This document shows positions 1 through 6,662 of a stretch of DNA of 16,837 nt, one piece after another. Under the pieces are notes generated by a model. That model made no database searches. It was given only the letters and a program-made list of their open reading frames with translations, and had not been told where the DNA came from. Numbering within the stretch: position 1 is the first letter of the stretch; each line of letters opens with the position of its first letter. The position numbers and the translations under genes are program-made. Source of the DNA: JBKQVT01 sp052139835 (lineage in GTDB: Bacteria; Planctomycetota; Planctomycetia; Pirellulales; Thermoguttaceae); NCBI GenBank assembly GCA_052139835.1, contig JBKQVT010000210.1:1-16837 (forward strand), read 5' to 3'.

Positions 1-80
<80 letters not shown>

Positions 81-123
81 AAGGCCCGCCGGCCCCTGAA
101 CTTCCCAAGCCCGCCGGCGAGGC

Positions 124-129
124 TATAAT
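124..129 (+). promoter_or_regulatory. Possible -10 box overlapping the start of the GYF_2 gene
   Basis: A perfect TATAAT lies at 124-129 and overlaps the first possible ATG (128). No good -35 box is seen 16-18 bases upstream (CTTCCC at 101-106). If it works as a -10, transcription would begin near 136 and only the second ATG (137) would be translated, from an almost leaderless mRNA. A GAGG at 119-122 argues instead for ribosome binding ahead of ATG 128, so this may be chance. Confidence 0.25.
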
Positions 130-952
130 GGGGGCTATGGGTATTCGCTTTTATTGCCCGAACGGCCATAAGCTGAACGTCAAGGAGTTCCAGGCGGGGC
201 GGAAGGGGATCTGCCCCTTCTGCGGCGCGAAGATCCAGATTCCCACCGAGAGCACCCGGCCCAGCACCCGCGACGAGCCGGGGCAGGCCGGCCAGCCGGA
301 TGCGGGCCCCTCGGGCGGCACGCCGGAGGGCGAGACGGCCGAGGAGGACTCATCGTCGGGACCGCTATCCATCGCGCCCCCGACCCCGCCGGGGGACGAG
401 GCCGCCGCTGCCGCCGCTGCCGGCCCGACGCCGATTGTCTCCGCGCCCCTGGGCCCCAGCCCGACGGCCTGGCCGGGTGCGCCGGCGGGCCCGGCGGCGC
501 CGGCCGCGGTCGATCCGCTGGTCGAGGCGGGCAACGTGGTGTGGTATGTCCGGCCCCCGTCGGGCGGCCAATTCGGTCCCGCCGGGGCCGACATCATGCG
601 GACCTGGCTGGGCGAAGGCCGCATCAGCGGCGATTCACTCGTCTGGCGAGAGGGATGGCGGGACTGGCGCGAGGCGGCCGGGGTGTTTTCCAGCCTCCGC
701 CCCGAGCAAGCGGCTCCCGCCGCCAATCCGGCCCCCGCTTCCAATCCCGCCCCTGCCTCCAATCTCGCCCCCGTCCCCATCCCCGTCCCCGCCGCCATCG
801 CCACCGGTGCGCCACCGGTGCCCCCGCGGCCCTTGCACGCGAAGGCCCGACGTGCGAACCGCACTAAGGATATTCTCGTCATCGTGACGCTCTCTGCCGT
901 CGCCGTCGCCTTGGTCATCGTCCTTTTCTGCCTCGAATTGTACAGGCACTAG
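128..952 (+). CDS. Zinc-ribbon / GYF_2-domain tail-anchored membrane protein
   Basis: 274 residues from ATG 128. The reading frame is open further upstream, but only through the repeat at 1-80, so an internal start is preferred: ATG 128 has GAGG five bases ahead, and ATG 137 is the alternative. Residues 7-39 form a zinc ribbon (C10, H14, C29, C32; CPNGH and CPFCG) of a type common in planctomycetes. Residues 40-135 are a Pro/Ala/Gly-rich linker. Residues 138-190 match GYF_2 (DUF4339): WYV start, GPxxxxxMxxWLxEGRI, then LVWREGWxxW. A second Pro/Ala linker (191-238) contains a repeated NPAPAS and a PPVPPRP string. Residues 248-268 are a single hydrophobic helix at the very C-terminus, so most of the protein should face the cytoplasm. 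The next gene starts 38 bp on, same strand, and codes for a membrane-associated NTPase, which suggests a joint role. GYF domains bind proline-rich peptides in eukaryotes; the bacterial role is unknown. Confidence 0.85.
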   Translation: MGAMGIRFYCPNGHKLNVKEFQAGRKGICPFCGAKIQIPTESTRPSTRDEPGQAGQPDAGPSGGTPEGETAEEDSSSGPLSIAPPTPPGDEAAAAAAAGPTPIVSAPLGPSPTAWPGAPAGPAAPAAVDPLVEAGNVVWYVRPPSGGQFGPAGADIMRTWLGEGRISGDSLVWREGWRDWREAAGVFSSLRPEQAAPAANPAPASNPAPASNLAPVPIPVPAAIATGAPPVPPRPLHAKARRANRTKDILVIVTLSAVAVALVIVLFCLELYRH

Positions 953-990
953 CGATTCCGCCAGCCGGAGAAAGAGTGCAGGAGCCCGCC

Positions 991-2493
991 ATGAAAATCC
1001 AGCAGTTTCTCCAGCACCACGGCATCGCCTCCAATCCCTTCGCCGACGAAGACGCCCAGACCGACTTGGTCTTCAAGGGCTATTGCATCGCCAACACCTA
1101 CCACCCGGCCTGGGACAAAATCTACGGCGATCCCACCGAGCCGGCCACCTCGGTGGTCTTCGGCGAGAAGGGCTCGGGCAAGACGGCCCTGCGGCTGCAA
1201 ATCGCCCACCGGCTGACCGATTACAACGCCGACCACCCCGAGCGGCAGGTCTTCGTGGTCCAATACGACGACTTCAATCCCTTCCTGGACCGCTTCCGCG
1301 ACCGCTTCTCCGGGCGGGGCCGGCGGACCGAGCGGATGCTAACCCATTGGCGCCTATGGGACCACATCGACGCCATCCTGGCCCTGGCCGTCACGCAAGT
1401 GGTCGACCGCGTGCTCGGGGTGACGCAGGCGCGGCATCCGGCGGCCCGCGACGAGCCCTTGCCCGTCCAGTCGCTGGACCGCTCGCAGGTCCGCGACCTG
1501 ATGCTGCTGGCCGCCTGCTACGATCAATCGACGGCCGAGACGCCCCAGGAGCGTTGGGACCGGCTGCGCCACAAGCTGCGATTCTCCGTGTGGCGGTCGA
1601 AATGGGACATCGCCCTCGGCATTGCCGCGACGGTGGCGAGCGTGGCCGCGTTCGTGACGCTCTGGTCCAAGTGGCACTGGTCCGGCCGGGCCTGCCTTTG
1701 GCTGTCGCTGCTGGCCATTGCCGCCGGTTGGGCCCCGCGGCTCTGGCGGCTGCTGCGGTGGCAATGGCGGGCGTGGGGCGTCGCCCGCAATACCCGCGTC
1801 CTCAATCGCAACGTGAACCTGCTGCGGCGGATGCTCATGAGTTTTTCCGGCGGCCAATTGGTCGGCCAGCCCCTGCCCGACGCGCAGCGGACCGACGACC
1901 GCTACGAGCTGCTCGGCAAGCTCCAGGGGGTGCTCCGCTCGCTGCATCTGGACGGCATCGTGGTGCTGGTGGATCGGGTGGACGAGCCCTATCTCATCAA
2001 CGGCTCGACCGAGCTGATGCAGGCGATGATCTGGCCCATGCTCGACAACAAGTTTTTGAAGCATCCCGGCCTGGGCGTGAAGCTGCTCTTGCCGATCGAG
2101 TTGGAACGGCAGTTGGACCGCGAGGACCGCGATTTCCACCAGCGGGCCCGCCTCGACAAGCAGAACCTCATCCGCTCTTTGGAGTGGACGGGCCAATCGC
2201 TCTACGACCTGGCCAACGCCCGGCTGAAGGCCTGTGCCGCCGAGGGGAAAACGCCCACGCTGAGCGAACTCTTCGAGCCGGCCATCGACGAGCGGCGCCT
2301 GCGGGACGCCTTCAGCACGTTGCGGGTGCCGCGGCACCTCTTCAAGTTCATCTATCGTCTCTTCACTGCGCACTGCAACGCCCACAGCGACGACCAGCCG
2401 GTCTGGGCGATTTCCAGCGGGACCTTCGAGTCGGTGTTGGCGTTGTATCAGCGCGATCAGACGGCGCTGGAGCGTGGCGTCGGGGCGGGGTGA
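991..2493 (+). CDS. Membrane-associated P-loop NTPase (AAA+/STAND-like), function unknown
   Basis: 500 residues from ATG 991, chosen over an in-frame GTG at 976 because AGGAG sits at 980-984, six bases ahead of the ATG. An NPF motif near the N-terminus (15-17) is followed by Walker A GEKGSGKT at 58-65 and a hydrophobic Walker B strand with acidic end, IVVLVDRVDEP, at 323-333. Between them lie two hydrophobic segments (about 205-224 and 234-250) in a hairpin, with Trp/Arg-rich flanks. After Walker B a LANARLKA helix (407-414) resembles the Arg-containing lid of ORC/Cdc6- and KAP-like ATPases. The layout, an NTPase core interrupted by a two-helix membrane insertion between Walker A and B, recalls KAP-family NTPases, but I cannot assign a family. 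It follows a tail-anchored GYF_2 protein by 38 bp and probably shares its transcript. Substrate and partner are unknown. Confidence 0.85.
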   Translation: MKIQQFLQHHGIASNPFADEDAQTDLVFKGYCIANTYHPAWDKIYGDPTEPATSVVFGEKGSGKTALRLQIAHRLTDYNADHPERQVFVVQYDDFNPFLDRFRDRFSGRGRRTERMLTHWRLWDHIDAILALAVTQVVDRVLGVTQARHPAARDEPLPVQSLDRSQVRDLMLLAACYDQSTAETPQERWDRLRHKLRFSVWRSKWDIALGIAATVASVAAFVTLWSKWHWSGRACLWLSLLAIAAGWAPRLWRLLRWQWRAWGVARNTRVLNRNVNLLRRMLMSFSGGQLVGQPLPDAQRTDDRYELLGKLQGVLRSLHLDGIVVLVDRVDEPYLINGSTELMQAMIWPMLDNKFLKHPGLGVKLLLPIELERQLDREDRDFHQRARLDKQNLIRSLEWTGQSLYDLANARLKACAAEGKTPTLSELFEPAIDERRLRDAFSTLRVPRHLFKFIYRLFTAHCNAHSDDQPVWAISSGTFESVLALYQRDQTALERGVGAG

Positions 2494-2506
2494 AGGAGGG
2501 GGGAAT

Positions 2507-2534
2507 TAGCGAGCCGCCGGGTTTACCCCGGCGG
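2507..2534. repeat. Palindromic repeat, family with CCGCCGGG stem
   Basis: CCGCCGGG (2514-2521) and CCCGGCGG (2527-2534) pair across the loop TTTAC, and the stem is flanked on the left by GCGAG. The reverse complement matches 12549-12574 with one mismatch, including the flanking CTCGC, so this is one dispersed family with copies in both orientations. It lies just past the stop of the NTPase gene and is followed by a short TTTGGTT, so it might also help end transcription, but there is no real T-run. Confidence 0.8.
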
Positions 2535-2581
2535 TTTGGTTGCGAATCGGGATTGGCGATTAGCGAGCGGCGATCGCCACG

Positions 2582-2603
2582 CCCGCCGGCTGCGTCCGGC
2601 GGG
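2582..2603. repeat. Palindromic hairpin repeat, CCCGCCGG stem with CTGCGT loop
   Basis: An 8-bp perfect stem (2582-2589 with 2596-2603) encloses the six-base loop CTGCGT. The element at 15824-15845 has the same stem length, the same loop size and, on the opposite strand, a near-identical loop, so the two look like one family. Bases 2604-2641 hold further GC-rich sequence with a weak CCCG/CGGG inverted repeat. No gene is supported between 2494 and 2641. Confidence 0.7.
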
Positions 2604-2641
2604 AAGGACGGAACAGCCGGCCCGTTACTCGCTCGGGCTGT

Positions 2642-3355
2642 ATGAGAAAGGGAAAAGCAACGCGAGCACGAAGCGGCGGAAATCAGTTGTACCCCATCTT
2701 TTCTCCCGAACTTCACGTGCACCGAACGGGGCTCGCGCACAAGATGAAGACGCTGGACAACTCCACAAGAGCCGCCGTTCCGGGAGAACTGCTCATCTCG
2801 AGAAAGAGATATGCGGAGTACTTCGGGAGGAACCCAATCGACCGTTCGCTTCGTCGGTTTTGCTCGCATCTTCCGTGGATCGCTCGGCGTCTGCCGGTGA
2901 TTGGCGCAAGAGTCCTCCATTGGACCCGCACCCGAGAACACATCTGGTACGGTTGCTTGAATCCGGCCGTGGTCCTTGACTCGGAAAGCGGTTTGGTCGC
3001 AGTGTTTACCAGCCTCACAGCAAGGGGCGAAACGCCGACTCCTGTTCTGAAGATCGTGCAGGAGCGTCTTGACATGATTAGCCACTGCCGGGCGACGAGG
3101 GGACGCAGATTTGCTGCGGCGTCGTTATATTCTTCGACGCGGGCGAGTTGGGCTCGGGGGCAGTGGAGTGATTTCTCTCCAATTGTCGTCGACTGCTTGG
3201 TGGATGACTATGCGAGTTGTGAAGCCGCAGCAGCTCGCATCAAGCCGCTTGCGTGGACTGCGCTGGAGATTGCACTCCGGCAGTTCGGCGGAAGAAGGCA
3301 GCCAGGGCTTTATCCCGTTGATGTTCCGCACGACCTAGTGTGGAACTCGTTCTAG
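2642..3355 (+). CDS. Hypothetical protein, possibly DUF3239-like
   Basis: Up to 237 residues. The start is uncertain: ATG 2642 abuts a repeat region and has no Shine-Dalgarno; ATG 2744 (203 residues, beginning MKTLDNS) is an equally possible start, and the 34 residues between look unlike a folded domain. No signal peptide or membrane helix is seen. The most protein-like part has the strand VVLDSESGLVAVFTSLTARG, then WSDFSPIVVDCL, then W.ALEIALRQFGG and a GLYPV near the end. This order loosely recalls DUF3239 proteins from memory, but I would not rely on it. Base composition is visibly less GC-rich than the neighbours and codon use is more relaxed, which could mean recent arrival or weak expression. 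The neighbouring genes do not point to a role. The opposite strand also has a long frame (2363-3085), but it runs through repeats and has no recognisable domain. Confidence 0.6.
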   Translation: MRKGKATRARSGGNQLYPIFSPELHVHRTGLAHKMKTLDNSTRAAVPGELLISRKRYAEYFGRNPIDRSLRRFCSHLPWIARRLPVIGARVLHWTRTREHIWYGCLNPAVVLDSESGLVAVFTSLTARGETPTPVLKIVQERLDMISHCRATRGRRFAAASLYSSTRASWARGQWSDFSPIVVDCLVDDYASCEAAAARIKPLAWTALEIALRQFGGRRQPGLYPVDVPHDLVWNSF

Positions 3356-3459
3356 GCCAGTGCGGACGAGCGTGGGAGAAAGGCGTCAGGGACTGCTCCT
3401 AACGAGCAACGGCTGCAAAAACGACTCCTGGCATCGCTTGCTCCTCACCTCTTGCTCCT

Positions 3460-3843
3460 CTACTTGCCTTTCCGGGTCATACGCTTTGGCCGCTTGCCGA
3501 CTTGCTGCTTCCTTGCCGCTTGCTTCAGGGCGCGGTCGAGCTTGTCGATCGTCGGCACGCTGGGGACGTGCTTGCCGGTCTCGATCCGGCAGAGCGTCTC
3601 CACGCGGACGCCGGCCCGCAGGGCCAAGTCGCGCTGACTCAAGCCCGCGGCGACCCGGTCGCGAATGATCTTCCGCGCCAGGCTGGCGCGGGCGTATTCC
3701 ACGGCCGGGTAATTGCCCTGGGCGTCCGGCGCGGGAAGCGGTGGCAGTTCCCCCGCCTTGGCCAAGGTCGTCAGCCGGTCGTATTCCTCGCGCGGCAAAA
3801 CCACGTAGGGCTTGCCTTCCAACAAAATGGTTTGTGCGGCCAT
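3460..3843 (-). CDS. HTH (XRE/Cro-like) antitoxin of a toxin-antitoxin pair
   Basis: 127 residues from ATG 3843. A GGAGAG ribosome site lies inside the end of the toxin gene; only 3 bp separate the toxin stop from this start, so the two are translationally linked. Residues 5-25 (TILLEGKPYVVLPREEYDRL) look like the first strand and helix of a Phd-type antitoxin. A Pro-rich linker (31-45) follows, then an XRE-type helix-turn-helix at about 56-108 (RVAAGLSQRDLALRAGV, then TLCRIETGKHVPSVPT). The C-terminal tail is very basic (RKQQVGKRPKRMTRKGK). The expected role is to bind and block the toxin and repress the shared promoter; the perfect palindrome at 4123-4138 is the obvious operator. The toxin-first order is like higBA. 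The Phd-like start joined to an XRE domain is less usual than a plain HigA. Confidence 0.85.
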   Translation of the reverse strand: MAAQTILLEGKPYVVLPREEYDRLTTLAKAGELPPLPAPDAQGNYPAVEYARASLARKIIRDRVAAGLSQRDLALRAGVRVETLCRIETGKHVPSVPTIDKLDRALKQAARKQQVGKRPKRMTRKGK

Positions 3844-3846
3844 AAA

Positions 3847-4086
3847 TCACTCTCCATAAAACCCGTCGCGATGCCCGATTTTCTCCACGGTCACGGCGTC
3901 CGCGGCGACGCGGAACTGAACCCGGTAATCGCCGGTGCGAAGCCGGTAGCGGCCGGCCATTTCGCCCCGCAACGGCTTGGCTCCGCTCACGCCGGGCCAT
4001 CCCTGGAGCCGCACCAGCAGCCTGAGTATCCGACCGTGGATCGGATTGCTCAGCCGCTCCAGGTCGCTCGCCGCGGCAGGGGTCAA
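3847..4086 (-). CDS. RelE/ParE-superfamily toxin
   Basis: 79 residues from TTG 4086. The fold marks are clear: an N-terminal helix pair, then KPLRGEMAGRYRLRTGDYRVQFRV (about 37-60, the central strands) and the terminal IGHRDGFY (70-77) typical of RelE/ParE toxins. RelE members cleave mRNA on the ribosome and ParE members poison gyrase; the sequence alone does not decide. The start is odd. The frame is closed by a TAA that overlaps the promoter -10 box, and the only standard start after it is this TTG, which trims the first strand. Upstream in frame the translation reads T-A-T-V-V-L-T-P, exactly where family members have M-A-x-V-x-L-T-P, so an ACG (4101-4099) sits where an ATG is expected. No Shine-Dalgarno is visible. 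The gene is followed 3 bp later by its antitoxin. Confidence 0.82.
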   Translation of the reverse strand: MTPAAASDLERLSNPIHGRILRLLVRLQGWPGVSGAKPLRGEMAGRYRLRTGDYRVQFRVAADAVTVEKIGHRDGFYGE

Positions 4087-4109
4087 GACAACCGTAGCCG
4101 TGCCTGGAA

Positions 4110-4138
4110 ATTATAGCGGACATTGACACGCGTGTCAA
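4110..4138 (-). promoter_or_regulatory. Consensus sigma-70 promoter of the toxin-antitoxin operon
   Basis: On the minus strand TTGACA (4138-4133), a 17-bp spacer and TATAAT (4115-4110) match the housekeeping consensus at all twelve positions. Transcription should begin near 4103, leaving a leader of about 17 nt before the toxin TTG. A promoter this strong fits a unit held down by its own antitoxin. Confidence 0.88.
4123..4138. promoter_or_regulatory. Perfect 16-bp palindromic operator overlapping the -35 box
   Basis: TTGACACGCGTGTCAA is its own reverse complement and covers the -35 hexamer. It is a good candidate binding site for a dimer of the HTH antitoxin, which would block RNA polymerase. 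The assignment to the antitoxin is inferred from position and from the way XRE antitoxins usually act. Confidence 0.75.
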
Positions 4139-4190
4139 CTTGCAACCATGGATTGCGGTCGAGGAGGATTATACCCGTCCACGCTGGGGC

Positions 4191-4368
4191 GAAAGAAACG
4201 GGCAGAAGCCACGGAATGAACACGGATGAAACACGGAGAAGAAGGCATTGGAACACAGCCAGGGATCGACACACGGACGAAACACGGACAAGAGGGTATC
4301 GGAATCCCCGCCTGACCCATGGGTCGGCACGCTTTTCCGTGTTCAATCCGTGTTTCATCCATGGCTAA
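4191..4368. repeat. Long imperfect inverted repeat of ACACGGATGAA type
   Basis: The left part carries ATGAACACGGATGAAACACGG (4217-4237), repeated more loosely at 4269-4291. The right part (4338-4365) carries the reverse complement form, CCGTGTTCAATCCGTGTTTC followed by ATCCATGG. The first 17 bases (GAAAGAAACGGGCAGAA) are identical to 8306-8322, where a sister element begins. No gene is supported between 4139 and 4437: apart from this element I see only the DUF1559 promoter candidate. Confidence 0.75.
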
Positions 4369-4402
4369 ATGTCCTGCACAATCGGGGCCAAAACACCGGT
4401 CG

Positions 4403-4431
4403 TTGACCGACCGACGCGGATTTGGTAGCTT
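4403..4431 (+). promoter_or_regulatory. Candidate promoter for the DUF1559 gene
   Basis: TTGACC (4403-4408) is followed after 17 bp by TAGCTT (4426-4431). The -35 matches five of six positions, the -10 only three. If real, transcription starts near 4438, which would make ATG 4438 leaderless and favour a start further inside, such as GTG 4489. Confidence 0.35.
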
Positions 4432-4437
4432 CGGGGA

Positions 4438-5448
4438 ATGAGGCGCTCCCCGAGCGCTCGGAGGGCCAAGAACTCAGGGAAACTGGTTGTGCCGCCCGAT
4501 TTCACCTGCTACGCCCGCCGCCGCCGTCTCCGGGGTTTCACCCTGGTCGAGCTGCTGGTCGTCATCGCCATCCTCGGCATCCTGGCCGGGGTGCTCTTGC
4601 CCGCCGTGCAGAGCACGCGGGAGTCCGCCCGCCGCCTCTCCTGCGTGAACAACCTCAAGCAGATCGGCCTGGCGGTGCTCAACTTCGAGAGTGAGAACGG
4701 CGTCTTGCCGGCGCGCTGCCAGACGAGCGTCCCCTATCGCGGCTGGGGGCCGGCCCTGCTGCCGTACCTGGAAGAAAAGGCGCTGGCAGCACAGTATAAC
4801 TACAAGCTCAACTTCTGGGACCAAGGCAATGCGGCCGCCGTCGCCGCTCCGGTCGCGGTATTTTCCTGTCCCTCGGCGCCGGCAGGCCGAAAGGTAGACA
4901 TCATCACCGACGACGATGCCCCCGTGCCCGGCATTGACACGGGCACGATCGGGGCCGAAGGCGATTATTTCGCCCCCAACAGCGTGGATGCCTTTTGGTT
5001 GCCTCCCGCCCAGTACGCGCTCGATTCGGACGAACTGGAGGCCCCCGCGCTGGCGGTCGGCCGCGGCCGGCGCGTCAGCGAGATCACCGACGGCACCGCC
5101 CATACCCTGCTCATCTCCGAACTGGCCGGGCGCCCCGATTACTGGATCCTGGGCGTGCGACAGGCGGACAACTCCGCCTTGCGGTTTCCCTACTGGTGGG
5201 GACCCTGGGCATCGTACAACTCGTGCATCTACAAGACGTGGAGCGACGATGGCCGGACGCCGGGCGGCAACTGCACGATCAATTGCAACAATTCCTGGGG
5301 CATCTATGCCTTCCATCCCGGCGGGGCCAACGCCGTGCTCGTGGACGGCTCGGTCCATTTCTTGGCCGTGGGCCTGGACCGCGATGTCTTCGCCGCGCTG
5401 ATCACGCGGGCCGGCGGAGAATTTATCGACGGCAAGGTCTTGCAGTAG
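4438..5448 (+). CDS. DUF1559 prepilin-type N-terminal cleavage/methylation protein
   Basis: 336 residues from ATG 4438. Residues 33-55 are the type IV pilin-like signal: G33, then FTLVELL with Glu at +5 and a hydrophobic helix to about 55; a prepilin peptidase should cut after G33. The family hallmark follows: ARRLSCVNNLKQIGLAVLNFE (65-84), the LLPYLEE region (107-113), the SCPS turn (143-146) and the C-terminal AFHPGGANAVLVDGSVHFL (about 300-318). DUF1559 proteins are expanded in planctomycetes and are thought to form pseudopilin-like envelope structures, but their exact role is unknown. The N-terminal 20 or so residues are Arg/Ser-rich and lie in sequence that looks repeat-like; GTG 4489, with AGGGA eight bases ahead, gives a more usual length before the helix. 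The gene ends 8 bp from the convergent AlgJ-like gene, leaving no room for a separate terminator. Confidence 0.92.
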   Translation: MRRSPSARRAKNSGKLVVPPDFTCYARRRRLRGFTLVELLVVIAILGILAGVLLPAVQSTRESARRLSCVNNLKQIGLAVLNFESENGVLPARCQTSVPYRGWGPALLPYLEEKALAAQYNYKLNFWDQGNAAAVAAPVAVFSCPSAPAGRKVDIITDDDAPVPGIDTGTIGAEGDYFAPNSVDAFWLPPAQYALDSDELEAPALAVGRGRRVSEITDGTAHTLLISELAGRPDYWILGVRQADNSALRFPYWWGPWASYNSCIYKTWSDDGRTPGGNCTINCNNSWGIYAFHPGGANAVLVDGSVHFLAVGLDRDVFAALITRAGGEFIDGKVLQ

Positions 5449-5456
5449 CACGCCCT

Positions 5457-6644
5457 CTACCGCCGCGTCGGGGCGGCGGCGTTGCGGGCGGCGGTCCAAA
5501 GCGGATGGGAAGGCGGCGGCTCGGCCAGATATCTCTCCACCCATTCCTCGACCACCACGTTGGGCCGCTCCCGTTGGACCATGAGGTTCAAGACCGCGAA
5601 ATCGGGCTGCATCGACAGGCACACGCTGCGGCCGAAGTGTTCGGCCAGATACCGGCGATATTCGCCCAGGAAGGAATCGTGGAACAGCAGCAGCCGCCCG
5701 CGGCGGTCCGGCCGCTCGAAGGCCAGCGGCTTCTGCCAGTCGGCGAATTTCGGCCACGGATACTCCCGGCCCAGTTCCAGGGCGACCGGTTTGACCTTGA
5801 AGGCGCTGCCGGCCAGCAGCCGCTCGCACGGCTGGCGGAGGTCGTGCAGGCCGGCCAGGGCGCACAGGTCGCCGGCGCGCTCGGCCCGCACGTGCCGGAA
5901 GTCCTGGGAAGCATACGGCTTCAGTTCCGGGAAGTAGCGTTGCAAGCGGGCGCAGATCTCGCGATAGCCAGCCAGCGCACCGCGGTCGTTCCAATGGGTG
6001 TCGTGCGCGTAGTAGACGTCGCCCGAGTGCCGGGCGGCCCGCAACGCCGGCCGCAAATCGACGATTTCCACGTCGGAATGCTTACGCAGGTATTCCACCA
6101 ACTGGTCCAACTGCGTGGTGGCCCCGGGGCGTTGCAGATAGGCGGGCAGGTATTCGGGGTAGATGCTTTCCTTGTCGGGCGCGACCACGAACAGATATTC
6201 GATCCCTCGTTGCGCCAGCCAGCGCCGTTTTCCTTCCAGGACGTCCTGCCAGGCCTCGAGTTGTCGGGGCGTGAAGGGGCGCAGGCCCTGGTGGTTTTCC
6301 TCGGCGCCCAGTCCGCAGTAGAACAGCCAGCCATCCTTGCCCTCGACCACTTCCTTCGAGTTGGCCTCGCCGCCGAGATAGCGCACTTTGAGCAGGTCGT
6401 GGGTCCAGATCAGGGTATTGCGGAGGCCGAAATGGTCGTTGTAGTATTTGTCGAATTTTCCCGCCAGGCTGGCGATCTTGTCCGTGCCGAGCCGCGGGAG
6501 CGGGGCCAAGGCGCGGTTCTCGGCCAGCACGTCGCGATGCTCCAAGCGGAAGAGAGCGGCCGCCAGCGGAAGCCACAGCAAGCCGACGAACACCGCCACG
6601 TGGACGAAGTTGCCGATGCGGGCTCTGGTGGATGGTTGTGCCAT
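5457..6644 (-). CDS. AlgJ/AlgX-like SGNH-type polysaccharide O-acetylation protein
   Basis: 395 residues. An N-terminal membrane anchor (about 12-32) puts the rest in the periplasm. A KYYNDHFGLRN segment (66-76) and the GWLFY strand (105-109) are typical of the AlgX/AlgJ family. The catalytic marks are present: VAPDKESIYPEY (154-165), DTHWN at 215-219 (D215, H217) and HDSF at 322-325 with S324 as the likely nucleophile. In alginate-producing bacteria AlgJ and AlgX receive acetyl groups passed across the membrane by AlgI and place them on the polymer. Here the gene starts 18 bp after the stop of an AlgI-like MBOAT protein, so the two form an export-and-transfer pair. No polymerase or glycosyltransferase is nearby, so the substrate is unknown. 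No strong Shine-Dalgarno is seen before ATG 6644. Confidence 0.9.
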   Translation of the reverse strand: MAQPSTRARIGNFVHVAVFVGLLWLPLAAALFRLEHRDVLAENRALAPLPRLGTDKIASLAGKFDKYYNDHFGLRNTLIWTHDLLKVRYLGGEANSKEVVEGKDGWLFYCGLGAEENHQGLRPFTPRQLEAWQDVLEGKRRWLAQRGIEYLFVVAPDKESIYPEYLPAYLQRPGATTQLDQLVEYLRKHSDVEIVDLRPALRAARHSGDVYYAHDTHWNDRGALAGYREICARLQRYFPELKPYASQDFRHVRAERAGDLCALAGLHDLRQPCERLLAGSAFKVKPVALELGREYPWPKFADWQKPLAFERPDRRGRLLLFHDSFLGEYRRYLAEHFGRSVCLSMQPDFAVLNLMVQRERPNVVVEEWVERYLAEPPPSHPLWTAARNAAAPTRR

Positions 6645-6662
6645 GCCGGTTCCGGCGATCGA

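Noticed and set aside
2363..3085. Minus-strand frame of 240 codons opposite the hypothetical gene
   Set aside because: It runs through the repeat region and the end of the NTPase gene and has no recognisable domain; the plus-strand protein is more protein-like.
3360..4138. Frames in other registers over the toxin-antitoxin genes
   Set aside because: They are shadows; the two TA genes have clear families, a shared promoter and a 3-bp junction.
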